From the NCBI RefSeq assembly GCF_027107535.1, contig NZ_CP114283.1:4092001-4156000 (forward strand): a stretch of DNA of 64,000 nt. The letters run 5' to 3'. Under the pieces are notes generated by a model that saw nothing but the letters and a program-made list of their open reading frames with translations, made no database searches and was not told where the DNA came from. Positions 17,668-29,190 of the stretch are shown here, one piece after another; position 1 is the first letter of the stretch; the number at the start of each line of letters is the position of its first letter. Source of the stretch: Streptomyces aurantiacus (GTDB taxonomy: Bacteria > Actinomycetota > Actinomycetes > Streptomycetales > Streptomycetaceae). A program made the translations under genes and the position numbers.

Positions 17668-18249
17668 ATGCCGACGGACCACTTCGCGCAGGACCCGCGC
17701 TCGAACCTCGAACGCATGATGGCGGGTGACCTCTACATCGCCGACGACCCCGAGATCGCCCGCCGGCAGCAGCAGGCCGTACGCCTCGCCGCCCGCTACC
17801 AGGCCGCCTACGTCGAAGACGCCGACGCGGCCCGGCCGGTCCTCGCCGAGCTGCTCGGCTTCGTGGGCCCGGAGGTACATGTGCGGCCGCCACTCCACGT
17901 CGACTACGGCAGCAACATCACGATCGGCGCGCGCACCTTCGTCAACTACAACCTGACCGCGCTGGACGTCGCGGCGATCACCATCGGCGAGGACTGCCAG
18001 ATCGGGCCGAACGTCCAACTGCTCACCCCCACCCACCCCCTGGAGCCGCAGCCCAGGCGCGACAAACTGGAAGCCGCCCGTCCCATCACCATCGGGAACA
18101 ACGTATGGCTCGGCGCGGGCGCCATCGTCCTGCCCGGAGTGAGCATCGGGGACAACTCCGTCATCGGGGCCGGTGCGGTCGTGACGAAGGACGTGCCCGC
18201 GGACGTCGTCGCCGTGGGCAACCCCGCCCGCCCGGTCCGCACCCTCTGA
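17668..18249 (+). CDS. Maltose/galactoside-type O-acetyltransferase (left-handed beta-helix)
   Basis: A 193-residue member of the hexapeptide-repeat acyltransferases, which transfer acetyl from acetyl-CoA to a sugar or related hydroxyl. It has the family N-terminal helical region ([14 protein letters not shown]), then hexapeptide coils ([33 protein letters not shown] with the catalytic His, [33 protein letters not shown]) and the typical end [12 protein letters not shown]. The ATG directly abuts the palindromic operator and has no Shine-Dalgarno, so a leaderless mRNA is likely. It sits between an MFS exporter and a TetR regulator. Acetylation followed by export of a toxic sugar or drug is a reasonable guess. 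Confidence 0.93.
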   Translation: MPTDHFAQDPRSNLERMMAGDLYIADDPEIARRQQQAVRLAARYQAAYVEDADAARPVLAELLGFVGPEVHVRPPLHVDYGSNITIGARTFVNYNLTALDVAAITIGEDCQIGPNVQLLTPTHPLEPQPRRDKLEAARPITIGNNVWLGAGAIVLPGVSIGDNSVIGAGAVVTKDVPADVVAVGNPARPVRTL

Positions 18250-18260
18250 AGGCCCCCGTC

Positions 18261-18809
18261 ATGGCCACCGGACACACCGACCCGCAGCGCCGCGAACGCA
18301 TCATCGCCGCCACCCTCGACCTCATCGCCGACGAGGGAGTCGCCGGCGTGTCCCACCGGAAGATCGCCGCGCGTGCCGGCGTCCCCCTGGGATCGATGAC
18401 CTACCACTTCACTGGCATCGACCAGCTGTTCCGGGAGGCGTTCACCCGCTTCGCCGACCACATCGTCGCCGTCTTCGACGCCCACCTCGCCACGCCGACC
18501 GACCGTGACCAGGCCCGCGAGGCAGTGACGGACCTCGTCCACGTCCTGTCGGAGGGGAGTCAGCGTGATCTCGTACTCACCCAGGAGCTGTACATCCTCG
18601 CGGCCCGGCAGCCGGCCTACCGGGAACTCACCCACGCGTGGATGGGCCGCAGCCGAACCCATCTGGAGAAGCACTTCGACCCGGACACGGCCCGCCAGCT
18701 CGACGCCCTCATCGAGGGCCTGACCCTGCACCGCGCACTGGACAGCGAGCCCCACGACCGCGCCCTGACCCTTGAGGCCGTCACCCGTATCACCACCACG
18801 AGCAGGTAG
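18261..18809 (+). CDS. TetR-family transcriptional regulator
   Basis: A 182-residue repressor with GAAGG 8 bases before ATG 18261, overlapping the stop of the acetyltransferase gene. The N-terminal HTH is classical: RIIAATLDLIADEGVAGVSHRKIAARAGVPLGSMTYHF. The C-terminal ligand-binding domain is short and helical. It is the third gene of the MFS-acetyltransferase-tetR cluster and is probably cotranscribed with the second gene, so it would repress its own synthesis through the operator at 17652-17667. The two near-identical operators identify its likely regulon. Confidence 0.92.
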   Translation: MATGHTDPQRRERIIAATLDLIADEGVAGVSHRKIAARAGVPLGSMTYHFTGIDQLFREAFTRFADHIVAVFDAHLATPTDRDQAREAVTDLVHVLSEGSQRDLVLTQELYILAARQPAYRELTHAWMGRSRTHLEKHFDPDTARQLDALIEGLTLHRALDSEPHDRALTLEAVTRITTTSR

Positions 18810-18998
18810 GGACACGCCGGTGGACCGCTCACCGCCGGACGCCCCGCCGTCAGGAGTCGGCCCACCGGGCGGCCGGCATGCCGGTCCACGACTGCCCGCG
18901 CCGGACAGGACGTGCGACAGCGGGCACGACGGCCCGCGGGGCGACACGGACGACCGGATCGGTCAGGAATCGAGAAGCGCCGGTCCGCGGGCCACGCC

Positions 18999-19004
18999 TA
19001 GCGT
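18999..19004 (+). promoter_or_regulatory. -10 element of a leaderless promoter (VOC gene)
   Basis: TAGCGT fits the actinobacterial TANNNT -10 consensus and ends 7 bases before the ATG at 19012, so transcription should start at the start codon. Confidence 0.55.
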
Positions 19005-19011
19005 GGTCGCC

Positions 19012-19431
19012 ATGGATGTCACCATTTACGCGAGCTTCCTCCCGCACCACGACCCGGAGGCCTCCCTGGCCTTCTACCGCGACGCCCTCGGCTTCGAGGT
19101 CCGTGACGACGTCGGATACGAGGGAATGCGCTGGATCACGGTCGGCCCGGCCGACCGGCCCGGCACCTCCATCGTCCTCGAACCGCCGGTCACCGTCACT
19201 GACCCCGGCGTCACCGACGACGAACGCCGCACCGTCGCCGACATGATGGCGAAGGGCACCTACGCCCGCGTCCTGCTCGCCACCACCGACCTGGACGCCA
19301 CCTTCGAGCGGTTGCGGTCGGCCGGCAGCGGCGAGGTCGTCCAGGAGCCGACCGAGCAGCCGTACGGCGTCCGCGACTGTGCCTTCCTGGACCCCGCGGG
19401 CAACATGATCCGCATCCAGGAGAAGCGCTGA
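19012..19431 (+). CDS. VOC-family (glyoxalase/bleomycin-resistance fold) protein
   Basis: A 139-residue protein with two beta-alpha-beta-beta-beta modules: ASFLPHHDPEASLAFYRDALGF at the start, and LLATTDLDATFERLRSAG through DCAFLDPAGNMIRIQEK at the end. The final Asp-Pro-x-Gly-Asn and metal-ligand Glu positions are as in metal-binding or antibiotic-binding VOC proteins. ATG 19012 is used because a -10 box lies 7 bases upstream. It precedes a UvrA-like ATPase gene on the same strand, a pairing I recall from other Streptomyces. A shared role in coping with DNA-damaging small molecules is possible. Confidence 0.85.
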   Translation: MDVTIYASFLPHHDPEASLAFYRDALGFEVRDDVGYEGMRWITVGPADRPGTSIVLEPPVTVTDPGVTDDERRTVADMMAKGTYARVLLATTDLDATFERLRSAGSGEVVQEPTEQPYGVRDCAFLDPAGNMIRIQEKR

Positions 19432-19737
19432 GCGGTCCGACGACCGTGGTCGAAGCCGTGGCCGCGGGCGGCACCGTGAAAGCACCCGCCCACCCGCGGA
19501 TGACTGCGCCCGGCGGCCGGCCCGGCCCGCGGGAACGCGACCGGCGCCCGTGCCGTTCGCCGGGAGCCGGACCGCGAGAGCGACGCCTACGAGAGCGGGA
19601 CCGGAGCGGCGAGCCCTGACCGCCGACGAAGCAAAAGACGCAGCAGACCCAGACGTACCGCTCGAAACTGGTTGGATCGAGCCAGGCGACGCCCACGGGG
19701 ACCGTGCAGGCGGCCCCCGCGAACAGATGGAGACACG
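19432..19737. other. 306-bp gap between VOC and uvrA-like genes
   Basis: No gene is visible. Base composition becomes less GC-rich over about 19630-19690, which probably marks the promoter of the uvrA-like gene. Confidence 0.45.
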
Positions 19738-22128
<2,391 letters not shown>

Positions 22129-22140
22129 TCCCCCTTCCGC

Positions 22141-22182
22141 CGGGGCGAGGTGGCGCGAGAGCCTTCACGCCGCCTCGCCCCG
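22141..22182 (+). terminator. Hairpin after the uvrA-like gene
   Basis: Arms 22141-22155 and 22168-22182 pair over 15 positions (one G-T pair) around a 12-nt loop, 12 bases after the stop. Confidence 0.75.
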
Positions 22183-22258
22183 TCCCGCCCTGCGGGGGAG
22201 GCGGGCCCGGCCCGGCCTCCTCGGCCCCGGCCTCCCCTACAGCTGGCGGCGCGGGTGA

Positions 22259-23035
22259 CTACCCCGGCAGCTCAAGCACCGCCCCGTCGTCGGTCACCTC
22301 GTACGCGTCGATCCGCAACAGCCTGCGGACATGGGCAGGAACGCGCTCGACGGCCTTCACGGACGAGGACGGCACGACCAGTGCGTAGCGGACATGCGGT
22401 GCCTCGCTCGTCATACGGCGCAGGAGCTGCCCGTAGGCGATGTCCGCGTCGATGCCCTTCTCGCTGGTCCGGCCCTTGGCCTCACAGATCAACCGCTCGG
22501 CTCCGCGTACGGCTTCCAGGTCGGTCCAGCGGTCCGTGGGTTCGACCGGTGTCCAGCCCTGGGCCAGCAGCCAGGTGCGGAAGGCGTCGGTGACCCGGTC
22601 CTCGTCGCCGGCGTGTGCCAGGATCTTCCGCAGCACCGCCAGATCGGCCTCCTGGCTGCGGCGCAGACGCCCGCGGCTGTCCGCGTCGAGGTCGGCCGGC
22701 CGGATCACGACCAGCCGGAGACCGTGCGCCGGGATCTCTGTCTCGCGCCGGGCGTCGTACAGGGCGCGCTGCTCGCCGCGGTGGACCCCGCTGACGGTCG
22801 GCCTGTCCGGCTTGTCGAAGTGGGGCACCGCCTCGTCGTGCTGCAACTCCCGGTACTCCACCACGAGTTGATGACCGGGCCAGTGGGCATCGACCGGCAG
22901 CCTGGCACGTCGGCCGCCCGCCCCGGGGTCCCCGAGCAGCCAGTCGAAGGTGTGCTGACGCGAGGCCGGCTCCCCGAGAACCTGATCACAGAGACCGACC
23001 ACATACGCCTCGTCACTGTCATCCCTCTTTCCCAT
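22259..23035 (-). CDS. Unknown protein with two possible restriction-endonuclease-like cores
   Basis: A 258-residue soluble protein of unrecognised family. ATG 23035 is used, and GTG 23041 is possible. Two segments resemble degenerate PD-(D/E)xK nuclease cores. The first is LPVDAHWPGHQLVVEYRELQ (about residues 46-65) with a following charged helix and VVIRPADL. The second is TDLEAVRGAERLICEAKGR (about 165-183), where an acidic residue, then Glu-x-Lys-Gly, precedes a helix containing YGQLLRRM. The Glu-Ala-Lys-Gly-Arg set matches the E-x-K half of an active site. It stands alone between uvrA-like and pepN genes. It could act in DNA repair or defence, or the folds could be inactive. Function unknown. 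Confidence 0.75.
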   Translation of the reverse strand: MGKRDDSDEAYVVGLCDQVLGEPASRQHTFDWLLGDPGAGGRRARLPVDAHWPGHQLVVEYRELQHDEAVPHFDKPDRPTVSGVHRGEQRALYDARRETEIPAHGLRLVVIRPADLDADSRGRLRRSQEADLAVLRKILAHAGDEDRVTDAFRTWLLAQGWTPVEPTDRWTDLEAVRGAERLICEAKGRTSEKGIDADIAYGQLLRRMTSEAPHVRYALVVPSSSVKAVERVPAHVRRLLRIDAYEVTDDGAVLELPG

Positions 23036-23157
23036 GGCCACGCATCATGCCAGCGCACCCACCGACTCCGAGGGCCGTTCGGCATGCCGAAAACCCCTGC
23101 GCCCGCCGTCGCGCTCCGTCATAGGCTGACGCCGCGCTGTCTGCCGAGGGAGGACGC

Positions 23158-25596
23158 ATGGAGATCCGGAGCCTGACCCGCACCGAAGCCGAGTGCCGGG
23201 CCGCACTGTTGACGGTCGAGCGGTACGACGTGGAGGTCGACCTCACCGGCCTGAGCGACGGACCGGAAGTCCGGTGCGTGTCCACCGTGACCTTCAGCTG
23301 TCACGAGCCGGGCGCGTCGACCTTCGTGGACTGCGCGGCAGAGGTGCGCAGCGCCACGCTGAACGGCGACCCGCTCACCCCCGCCGGGGACGGCCGGATC
23401 CCCCTTCCCACGCTCGCCGGGCACAACGTGCTGCGGGTGGAGAGCGTCCAGGCCGATACGGCCACGGGCGAGGGCGTGCACAAGGCGACCGACCCCGCGG
23501 ACGGCGAGGTCTACGTGTGGATGAGCTTCGAACCGGACGAGGCCCGGTACGTCTGGGCATGCTTCGACCAACCCGACCTAAAGGCCCCGCACGCCTTCAC
23601 CGTGACGGCACCCTCCGCATGGACCGTCACCAGTAACTCGGGCGATCCGCGCGTCGAGGAACTGGAGTCGAAGACCCGCCGCTGGACCTTCCCCGACACC
23701 CCGCCCCTGTCGACGTACAACACCGTCATCAACGCGGGCCCCTTCCACGAGATCCGCCGCGAGACCGACGGACACGACCTGGGCCTGTACGCCCGCCGCT
23801 CCCTCGCTCCGATCCTCGACCGCGACGCCGACGAGATCTTCACCCTCACCCGCCAGGGCCTCGCCTTCTACGGCGAGGTCTTCGCGATGCCGTTCCCGCA
23901 GCGCACGTACGACCAGGTGTTCGTGCCCGAGTTCGGCGGGGCGATGGAGAACTACGGCTGCGTGACCTGGTCGGACGGGTTCCTGCGGCGGGCCACGCCG
24001 ACGCCCGCCGAGAGCGAGCTGCTCGCGAAGGTGCTGCTGCACGAGATGGCGCACATGTGGTTCGGCAACATCGTCACCATGCGCTGGTGGGACGACCTCT
24101 GGCTGAACGAGGCCTTCGCGGAGTTCGCCTGCAACTGGGCCGCCGAGCGCGCCACCCGGTACACCGACGCGTGGGCGAGCCACCTGGCGGACGGCAAACT
24201 CAAGGCGTACCTCTCCGACCAGGGCCCCGTCTCGCACCCGATCCACCAGCCCATCCACGATGTCGCCCAGGCGGCGTCCATCTTCGACAACATCACCTAT
24301 CCCAAGGGCGCCTCCGTCCTCCAGCAGCTCATGACGTATGTCGGCGAAGAGCACTTCCGGGTCGGCATGGCCGCCTACTTCGCCCGCCACGCCTGGGGCA
24401 GCGCCACGCTCCAGGACCTGATCGACGCCCTCTCGAAGGCCGGCGGACGGGACCTGGACACCTGGCGCGCGGCCTGGCTCGCGACGGCCGGCACCGACCG
24501 CTTCGTCCTGGAGCGCGACGGGGACGCCGTCACGCTGGTGGCGGCCGGCACACCACGCCCACAGGTGCTCGCGGTGGGCGCGTACGGCAGGAAGGGGGAC
24601 GCCCTGGAGCGCAGGGCTCTGGTGCGCGTCGAGGTGACGCAGCCCCGCACCCCGGTCACCGGCCTGCCCTCCGACGCCGACATCCTGCTGATCAACGACG
24701 AGGACCTCACCTTCGCCACGACCCGGCCCGACCCCACGACCAGGGACGCCTTCTTCCGCACGGCCGCGCATCTGCCCACGGCCATCTCCCGTGGCGTGGC
24801 CACGGCGACCGTGTGGGACATGCTGACCACGGGAGAGGCCACCGCTGCGGAAGCCGGGCGCTGCGTCACCGCGGTCCTCACCGCCGAGACGTCCGACGCC
24901 GTGATCGAGCCCTGTCTGACCCTGGCTGCGGACATCGCCGAACTGTGGGCGCCGGACAGCGAACGTCCCGGGCTGACGGCGGCGGTGGCGGAGGCCTGCC
25001 GTCGCCTCGCCACGGACTCCGGCCGCCGCCGGGTCGCCCTGCGCGGACTGGCCCGCACCGCCACGCACCCGGACGACCTGGCCTGGCTCCGTGAGCAGGC
25101 GGGCGACGACGTGGATCTGCGCTGGCGCGTACTCGCCCGTGAGGCGGAATTCGGAGCGGACGTCTCGTCCGAGGCCGCGCACCTGCTGGAGCGTGATCCG
25201 GACCCCGACGCCTGGGTGCGCGCCCTCACCGTACGGGCCGCCCTGCCGGACCCCGCCGCGAAGGCAGAGGTCTGGCAGAAGCTGGCGGTGGAACGCGCGG
25301 TCCCCGTCAACTCGGTCCGCCAGGTGGCGGCGGCGTTCTGGCGCCCCGCCCAGGACGCCCTGCTGACGCCCTACACCCAGCGCTACCTGGAGCTGATCCC
25401 GCATCTGCACCGTGGCGGGATGATCCCGGCGATGGTCTTCGCGAGCAGCCTCTTCTCACCGCACGCCGTCGATTCCGCGTACATCGAGCAGGCGCAGCGG
25501 CTCTCGCACGAGGCGACGCCGGTGGTCCGCAACAAGCTCCTGGAACGCTCGGACGCGGTGAGCCGCATGCTTCGCTCCCGAACCACGGAGTCCTGA
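23158..25596 (+). CDS. pepN: Aminopeptidase N (M1 zinc metallopeptidase)
   Basis: An 812-residue cytoplasmic aminopeptidase with a GAGGGAGGA ribosome-binding site before ATG 23158. The substrate-binding GGAMEN motif lies at residues 260-265. The zinc site is His295-Glu296-x-x-His299 in LHEMAHMWFG, with Glu318 in WLNEAFAEF as the third ligand. The N-terminal beta-sandwich (residues 1-190) and the long helical C-terminal domain are complete. Streptomyces PepN trims N-terminal residues from peptides and is a single-unit gene here, closed by a hairpin 25 bases downstream. Confidence 0.97.
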   Translation: MEIRSLTRTEAECRAALLTVERYDVEVDLTGLSDGPEVRCVSTVTFSCHEPGASTFVDCAAEVRSATLNGDPLTPAGDGRIPLPTLAGHNVLRVESVQADTATGEGVHKATDPADGEVYVWMSFEPDEARYVWACFDQPDLKAPHAFTVTAPSAWTVTSNSGDPRVEELESKTRRWTFPDTPPLSTYNTVINAGPFHEIRRETDGHDLGLYARRSLAPILDRDADEIFTLTRQGLAFYGEVFAMPFPQRTYDQVFVPEFGGAMENYGCVTWSDGFLRRATPTPAESELLAKVLLHEMAHMWFGNIVTMRWWDDLWLNEAFAEFACNWAAERATRYTDAWASHLADGKLKAYLSDQGPVSHPIHQPIHDVAQAASIFDNITYPKGASVLQQLMTYVGEEHFRVGMAAYFARHAWGSATLQDLIDALSKAGGRDLDTWRAAWLATAGTDRFVLERDGDAVTLVAAGTPRPQVLAVGAYGRKGDALERRALVRVEVTQPRTPVTGLPSDADILLINDEDLTFATTRPDPTTRDAFFRTAAHLPTAISRGVATATVWDMLTTGEATAAEAGRCVTAVLTAETSDAVIEPCLTLAADIAELWAPDSERPGLTAAVAEACRRLATDSGRRRVALRGLARTATHPDDLAWLREQAGDDVDLRWRVLAREAEFGADVSSEAAHLLERDPDPDAWVRALTVRAALPDPAAKAEVWQKLAVERAVPVNSVRQVAAAFWRPAQDALLTPYTQRYLELIPHLHRGGMIPAMVFASSLFSPHAVDSAYIEQAQRLSHEATPVVRNKLLERSDAVSRMLRSRTTES

Positions 25597-25620
25597 CCGG
25601 AGACCTGTTCGTGAGGAGTC

Positions 25621-25646
25621 CTCAAGGCGGCCCCGCCCGCCCTGAG
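25621..25646 (+). terminator. Hairpin after pepN
   Basis: Arms 25621-25630 and 25637-25646 pair with one mismatch around a 6-nt loop. Confidence 0.6.
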
Positions 25647-25826
25647 GCCTCGCGAGGTCGCCCATGATCCTGGCCGGGCCGGCCGTCTTCACCGGGGGCA
25701 CCACCGTGGCCACCGCCGGCGGCGCAGGGGGTGCCGGTGGTGTGGCCGTGAACAGCGTGGATGCTGTCCGCGGAACGTCATTCGGAGGCCTGTCGGCCGT
25801 CACTTCGGCCCGTCACAATCACCCCT

Positions 25827-26927
25827 GTGACGATCACCGCGAGTGCGCCACCCACGCACAACAGCCCCGGAGCTCTGGCCCGTGGATTTCTGACGGGTGG
25901 CGTGATCGGAACGTCGCTGGCGGCCCTCGTCGTGGGCGGCATCATCGAGAGCGTGCCGCTGTTCGTCACAGGCCTGGGCGTGCCTGCGGTCCACGGCCTG
26001 CTTCTGTTCCTGGCCGACATGCCGCGGCGCGCGCGGGAGGCCGCTCTCGTACCCCGCACGGCACTTGCGTCGATCGACAGTCTGCGGGCCGTCGGGAGCG
26101 AGAACAGCGACGTACCGGTGCGTTTCGAACTCACCGTCGCACCGGACGACGCACCGGCGTACCGGGTCGAGTTCACCCAGGGCATCAACCTCGTCGACCT
26201 CCCGGACTACCGGCCCCACGGCATCGTGGTGGTCCAGTACCCGCCGGACCGGCCGTGGCGGGTGAGGATCGTGAAGCGGCCGACACCGGAATGGGAGGAC
26301 CGGGCGGCCGGCGCCCGCATCGACTCGGTGCCCGGGCCGGCCAGGGTGAGCGAGCCCCCGGAGGGCTGCCCCTTCGGTTTCGTCGCGCTCCTCGGTCTGC
26401 TGCTCGGCGCGGCCGCGGTGATCCTGATGTTCCGCGCGGACCTGTTCGGCCAGGACGCCGGCGCGCAACGGTCCTCCCCCTCGGAGCGCTCCGGCTCCTC
26501 GACATCCTCCACGTCCTCCACCACGGTCGTGTCGTCGGCGTCCGGCACGGTCGCCCTCGGCCCGAACCAGTCGTTCCTCGACAAGGGTGAGTTGCGGCGG
26601 GCCATCGACTTGCTCACCAAGGACAAGGGCGACCGTCCGGCCCTCACGGTCGTCGTGCAGGAACACCAGCTGGCGGTCGTGTTCGCTCCCACGGGCACAC
26701 AGGCCTCGCGGTTCGACCCGGGTTCTCTGCCCTACGACCGCTTCCCGGCCCTCGTCGAGGAGGCCAGGACGACTCTTGGGATCGACGCACCGCGGTCCTG
26801 GCAGATCACCGCCGACCGGCCGGCCGGGTCCCTCGCCATAAGGGTCAGCGTGGCCGGACCCGAAGGCGCGGCCTCGCTCGAAGCGGATGGCAAGGGGAAG
26901 GTGGTGCGCCGTACCGATGCGCGCTGA
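25827..26927 (+). CDS. Membrane protein of unknown function
   Basis: A 366-residue protein. GTG 25827 is chosen because CACAAT (25814-25819) lies 7 bases upstream, as in other leaderless starts in this window. Two helices near the N-terminus (FLTGGVIGTSLAALVVGGII and TGLGVPAVHGLLLFLADM) are followed by a roughly 110-residue soluble domain containing FELTVAPDDAPAYRVEF and NLVDLPDYRPHGIVVV. A further helix, FVALLGLLLGAAAVILMF, leads to a Ser/Thr-rich linker and a C-terminal soluble domain (about residues 255-366). No family was recognised. The Ser/Thr tract suggests that the C-terminal domain is held outside the membrane. Confidence 0.8.
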   Translation: MTITASAPPTHNSPGALARGFLTGGVIGTSLAALVVGGIIESVPLFVTGLGVPAVHGLLLFLADMPRRAREAALVPRTALASIDSLRAVGSENSDVPVRFELTVAPDDAPAYRVEFTQGINLVDLPDYRPHGIVVVQYPPDRPWRVRIVKRPTPEWEDRAAGARIDSVPGPARVSEPPEGCPFGFVALLGLLLGAAAVILMFRADLFGQDAGAQRSSPSERSGSSTSSTSSTTVVSSASGTVALGPNQSFLDKGELRRAIDLLTKDKGDRPALTVVVQEHQLAVVFAPTGTQASRFDPGSLPYDRFPALVEEARTTLGIDAPRSWQITADRPAGSLAIRVSVAGPEGAASLEADGKGKVVRRTDAR

Positions 26928-27082
26928 TCACAGGGCCAGGCCGGCGCCTGCGGGCGATCAGTGGCCAGACGACGTCGACGCTGCCGACGGGTCCGACCGC
27001 GGGAGCTGCTCGGCTTCGGCGTGCCGTGGACCGTCTCGGTGGCGTGCTGTCTGGGCTGTGGCGTCGGTCGTCGTGGGAGCGG

Positions 27083-27514
27083 TCATGCTGTGACACCGGG
27101 CTCTTCGGTCGGGACGCAGAGGACCGGGACGCTCGACAGATGCAGCAGCTTGTGGGGAGTCGAGCCGAGCAGGGCCCCGCGCATCGGACTCTCCCCCCAG
27201 CTGCCCACCACGATGACCCGCGCCGCGTGGCGCGCCGCGGCGTCGATCAGCGCCTGTGCCGGCTTCTGGTCGATGATCTCGACCGTCGTCCGTACCGCGG
27301 CCTCGTCGGCCGCCCTGACGGCGTGGTCGAGCGCGAGGCGTCCTGCCTCACGGACGGCTTCGTGGTGCGCCCCGTACTCCTCGCCCACGGCTCCCGGGGC
27401 CGCGGCGCCGTAGACCAGCACGAGGGGTTCGTCGAACGCGGCGGACACCTCGATCGCGACCCGCAGCGCGCGAGCCGCGCCGGGGGACTCGTCGTATCCG
27501 AGGACAACCGACAT
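27083..27514 (-). CDS. Universal stress protein (UspA family)
   Basis: A 143-residue single-domain Usp: an N-terminal strand VVLGYDESPGAARALRVAI, and the nucleotide-binding GxxG-x9-G(S/T) region near the end (VVGSWGESPMRGALLGSTPHKLL), closing with SVPVLCVP. Its ATG at 27514 is one base after the permease stop, so the two genes are translationally coupled. Such pairs suggest that the Usp domain modulates the transporter or senses its substrate state. Confidence 0.93.
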   Translation of the reverse strand: MSVVLGYDESPGAARALRVAIEVSAAFDEPLVLVYGAAAPGAVGEEYGAHHEAVREAGRLALDHAVRAADEAAVRTTVEIIDQKPAQALIDAAARHAARVIVVGSWGESPMRGALLGSTPHKLLHLSSVPVLCVPTEEPGVTA

Positions 27515-27515
27515 C

Positions 27516-29009
27516 TCAGGACTCCTTGCCGTGGACGAGGTCGGCGTCGGCCACGCCGGGGCGTTCCGACCAGAAGACCGGTGACATCAGCCGCCGTACG
27601 GCCATGAGGACCACGCCTGTGAGGGCGATCCCGATGCCGATGACGAGCGGGGGGCCGAGCCCGAACCACGAGACGCCGCTGTAGGAGTTCGCGGGGTCGG
27701 ACATGTCGGAGACCGATTCCACCAGCAGCCACGCCAGCAGTCCCGCGCCGGCCAGGGGGCCCAGGCCGATGAGGACGAAGTGGCGGACGCTCTCGGTCAG
27801 ATGGCGGCGGTAGTAGACCGCGCAGGCGACCCCTGTGAGGGCGTAGTAGAACGAGATGAGCAGCGACAACGCGGTGAGCGAGTCGAAGAGGGCGTTGGTG
27901 CTGATCTGGTTGACGACCAGGTACCAGGCGATGGCGATGCCGGCGACCCACCACGTACTCACGTCGGGTGTACGGAACCGCGGATGGATGTGTGCGAAGT
28001 GCGCGGGCAGCGCGTGACGACGTGCCATGGACAGGGCGGTCCGGGACGCCGGGATGATTGTCGTCTGCGTCGATGCCAGTGCGGAGGTCGACACCGCGAG
28101 CAGTACGACCCAGTCCCAGCCGCCCATCACCTCGCCGGCGAGCAGGGCGAAGATGAACTCCTCCTCGTCGGCGTTCTCGGCGAGGAAGGCCGGCCCGGCA
28201 TAGGCCACGACCGCGAATCCGACCGACAGATAGGTCACCAGCAGTACGACCGTCGACCAGATGCCTGCCTTGCCGGGAGCGGTGGCGGAGTCCTTGACCT
28301 CCTCGGTGAGATTGACCGCCGACTCCCAGCCCCAGTAGATGAACACACCCAGCAGCAGGGCTCCTGTCAGCGTCGCGCCTCCGGCCCCGAAGGGATCCAG
28401 CCACGTGAGGGACGGTTCGACGGAATCGAAGGTGCTGGTGCCGGCGTAGACCCGGTAGAGCGCCACCACGACGAAGGCCAGCAGGCAGACGACCTGAGCG
28501 AGGATCAGGACGTTCTGCACCTTGGCGGAGACCTCTGTGCCGACGACGCACACGGCTGTCATCACAAGGATGAGCAGGACCGCGAGCAGTTGGCGTACGA
28601 AGTCGTTGTCGGCCCAGCTGTCGAGGCCGAAGGCGAGGAGCGCGAAGCTCACGGCGACGTCGGCGAGCGAGCCGACCACCAGGACACCGGTCATGGCGAT
28701 GGCCCAGCCGCCGAGCCAGCCCGCCCACGGTCCCATGGCCCGGGTGACCCAGGAGAAGGTCGTGCCGCAGTCCTGGTCGACCTTGTTGAGGTAGTAGAAC
28801 GCCGACGCGATCAGCAGCATCGGCACAAAGGAGGCGATCATGACGCCCGGGGCATAGATGCCCACGAGCGCCACGATCGGGCCGATGACCGCCGCCAGCG
28901 AGTACGCCGGGGAGGTGGAGTTGAGCCCGATGACGAGTGCGTCGACGAACCCGATCGCGTTGGCCTTCAACCCGACGGGTGGGCGTGCGTCCGGAATGCC
29001 GTTGGCCAT
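27516..29009 (-). CDS. APC-family amino acid/polyamine permease
   Basis: A 497-residue transporter with about twelve to thirteen membrane helices. The N-terminus AIGFVDALVIGLNSTSPAYSLAAVIGP carries the unwound helix-1 substrate motif of APC permeases. GTTFSWVTRAMGPWAGWLGGW (helix 3) and FIYWGWESAVNLTEEV (helix 6) are also typical. It is followed with one-base spacing by a universal-stress gene. An inverted repeat (ACAAC/GTTGT, 29041-29055) lies 30 bases upstream of the start and may be an operator. The substrate cannot be told from sequence; a dibasic amino acid would fit the nearby saccharopine-dehydrogenase-like gene, but this is speculation. Confidence 0.93.
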   Translation of the reverse strand: MANGIPDARPPVGLKANAIGFVDALVIGLNSTSPAYSLAAVIGPIVALVGIYAPGVMIASFVPMLLIASAFYYLNKVDQDCGTTFSWVTRAMGPWAGWLGGWAIAMTGVLVVGSLADVAVSFALLAFGLDSWADNDFVRQLLAVLLILVMTAVCVVGTEVSAKVQNVLILAQVVCLLAFVVVALYRVYAGTSTFDSVEPSLTWLDPFGAGGATLTGALLLGVFIYWGWESAVNLTEEVKDSATAPGKAGIWSTVVLLVTYLSVGFAVVAYAGPAFLAENADEEEFIFALLAGEVMGGWDWVVLLAVSTSALASTQTTIIPASRTALSMARRHALPAHFAHIHPRFRTPDVSTWWVAGIAIAWYLVVNQISTNALFDSLTALSLLISFYYALTGVACAVYYRRHLTESVRHFVLIGLGPLAGAGLLAWLLVESVSDMSDPANSYSGVSWFGLGPPLVIGIGIALTGVVLMAVRRLMSPVFWSERPGVADADLVHGKES

Positions 29010-29040
29010 GTTCCCTCGCTCCGGTTGTGCGTGCGTTCAT

Positions 29041-29055
29041 ACAACAGGGCGTTGT
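29041..29055. promoter_or_regulatory. Inverted repeat upstream of the permease-usp operon
   Basis: ACAAC (29041-29045) and GTTGT (29051-29055) with a 5-bp spacer, about 32 bases before the permease start. It may be an operator in its promoter. The arms are short, so confidence is limited. Confidence 0.35.
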
Positions 29056-29190
29056 GGAGTGTTTACGCCATTGAGGCTCGATTGGATACGCATGTCACCC
29101 GGGTACGCGCCGACGGGTGTGTCGGCACCGGCGGTGCGGGGTCGTACGAGCGGCGGCGTAGAGGGGGGACCGAGGCCCGGCAGGCGGGAG

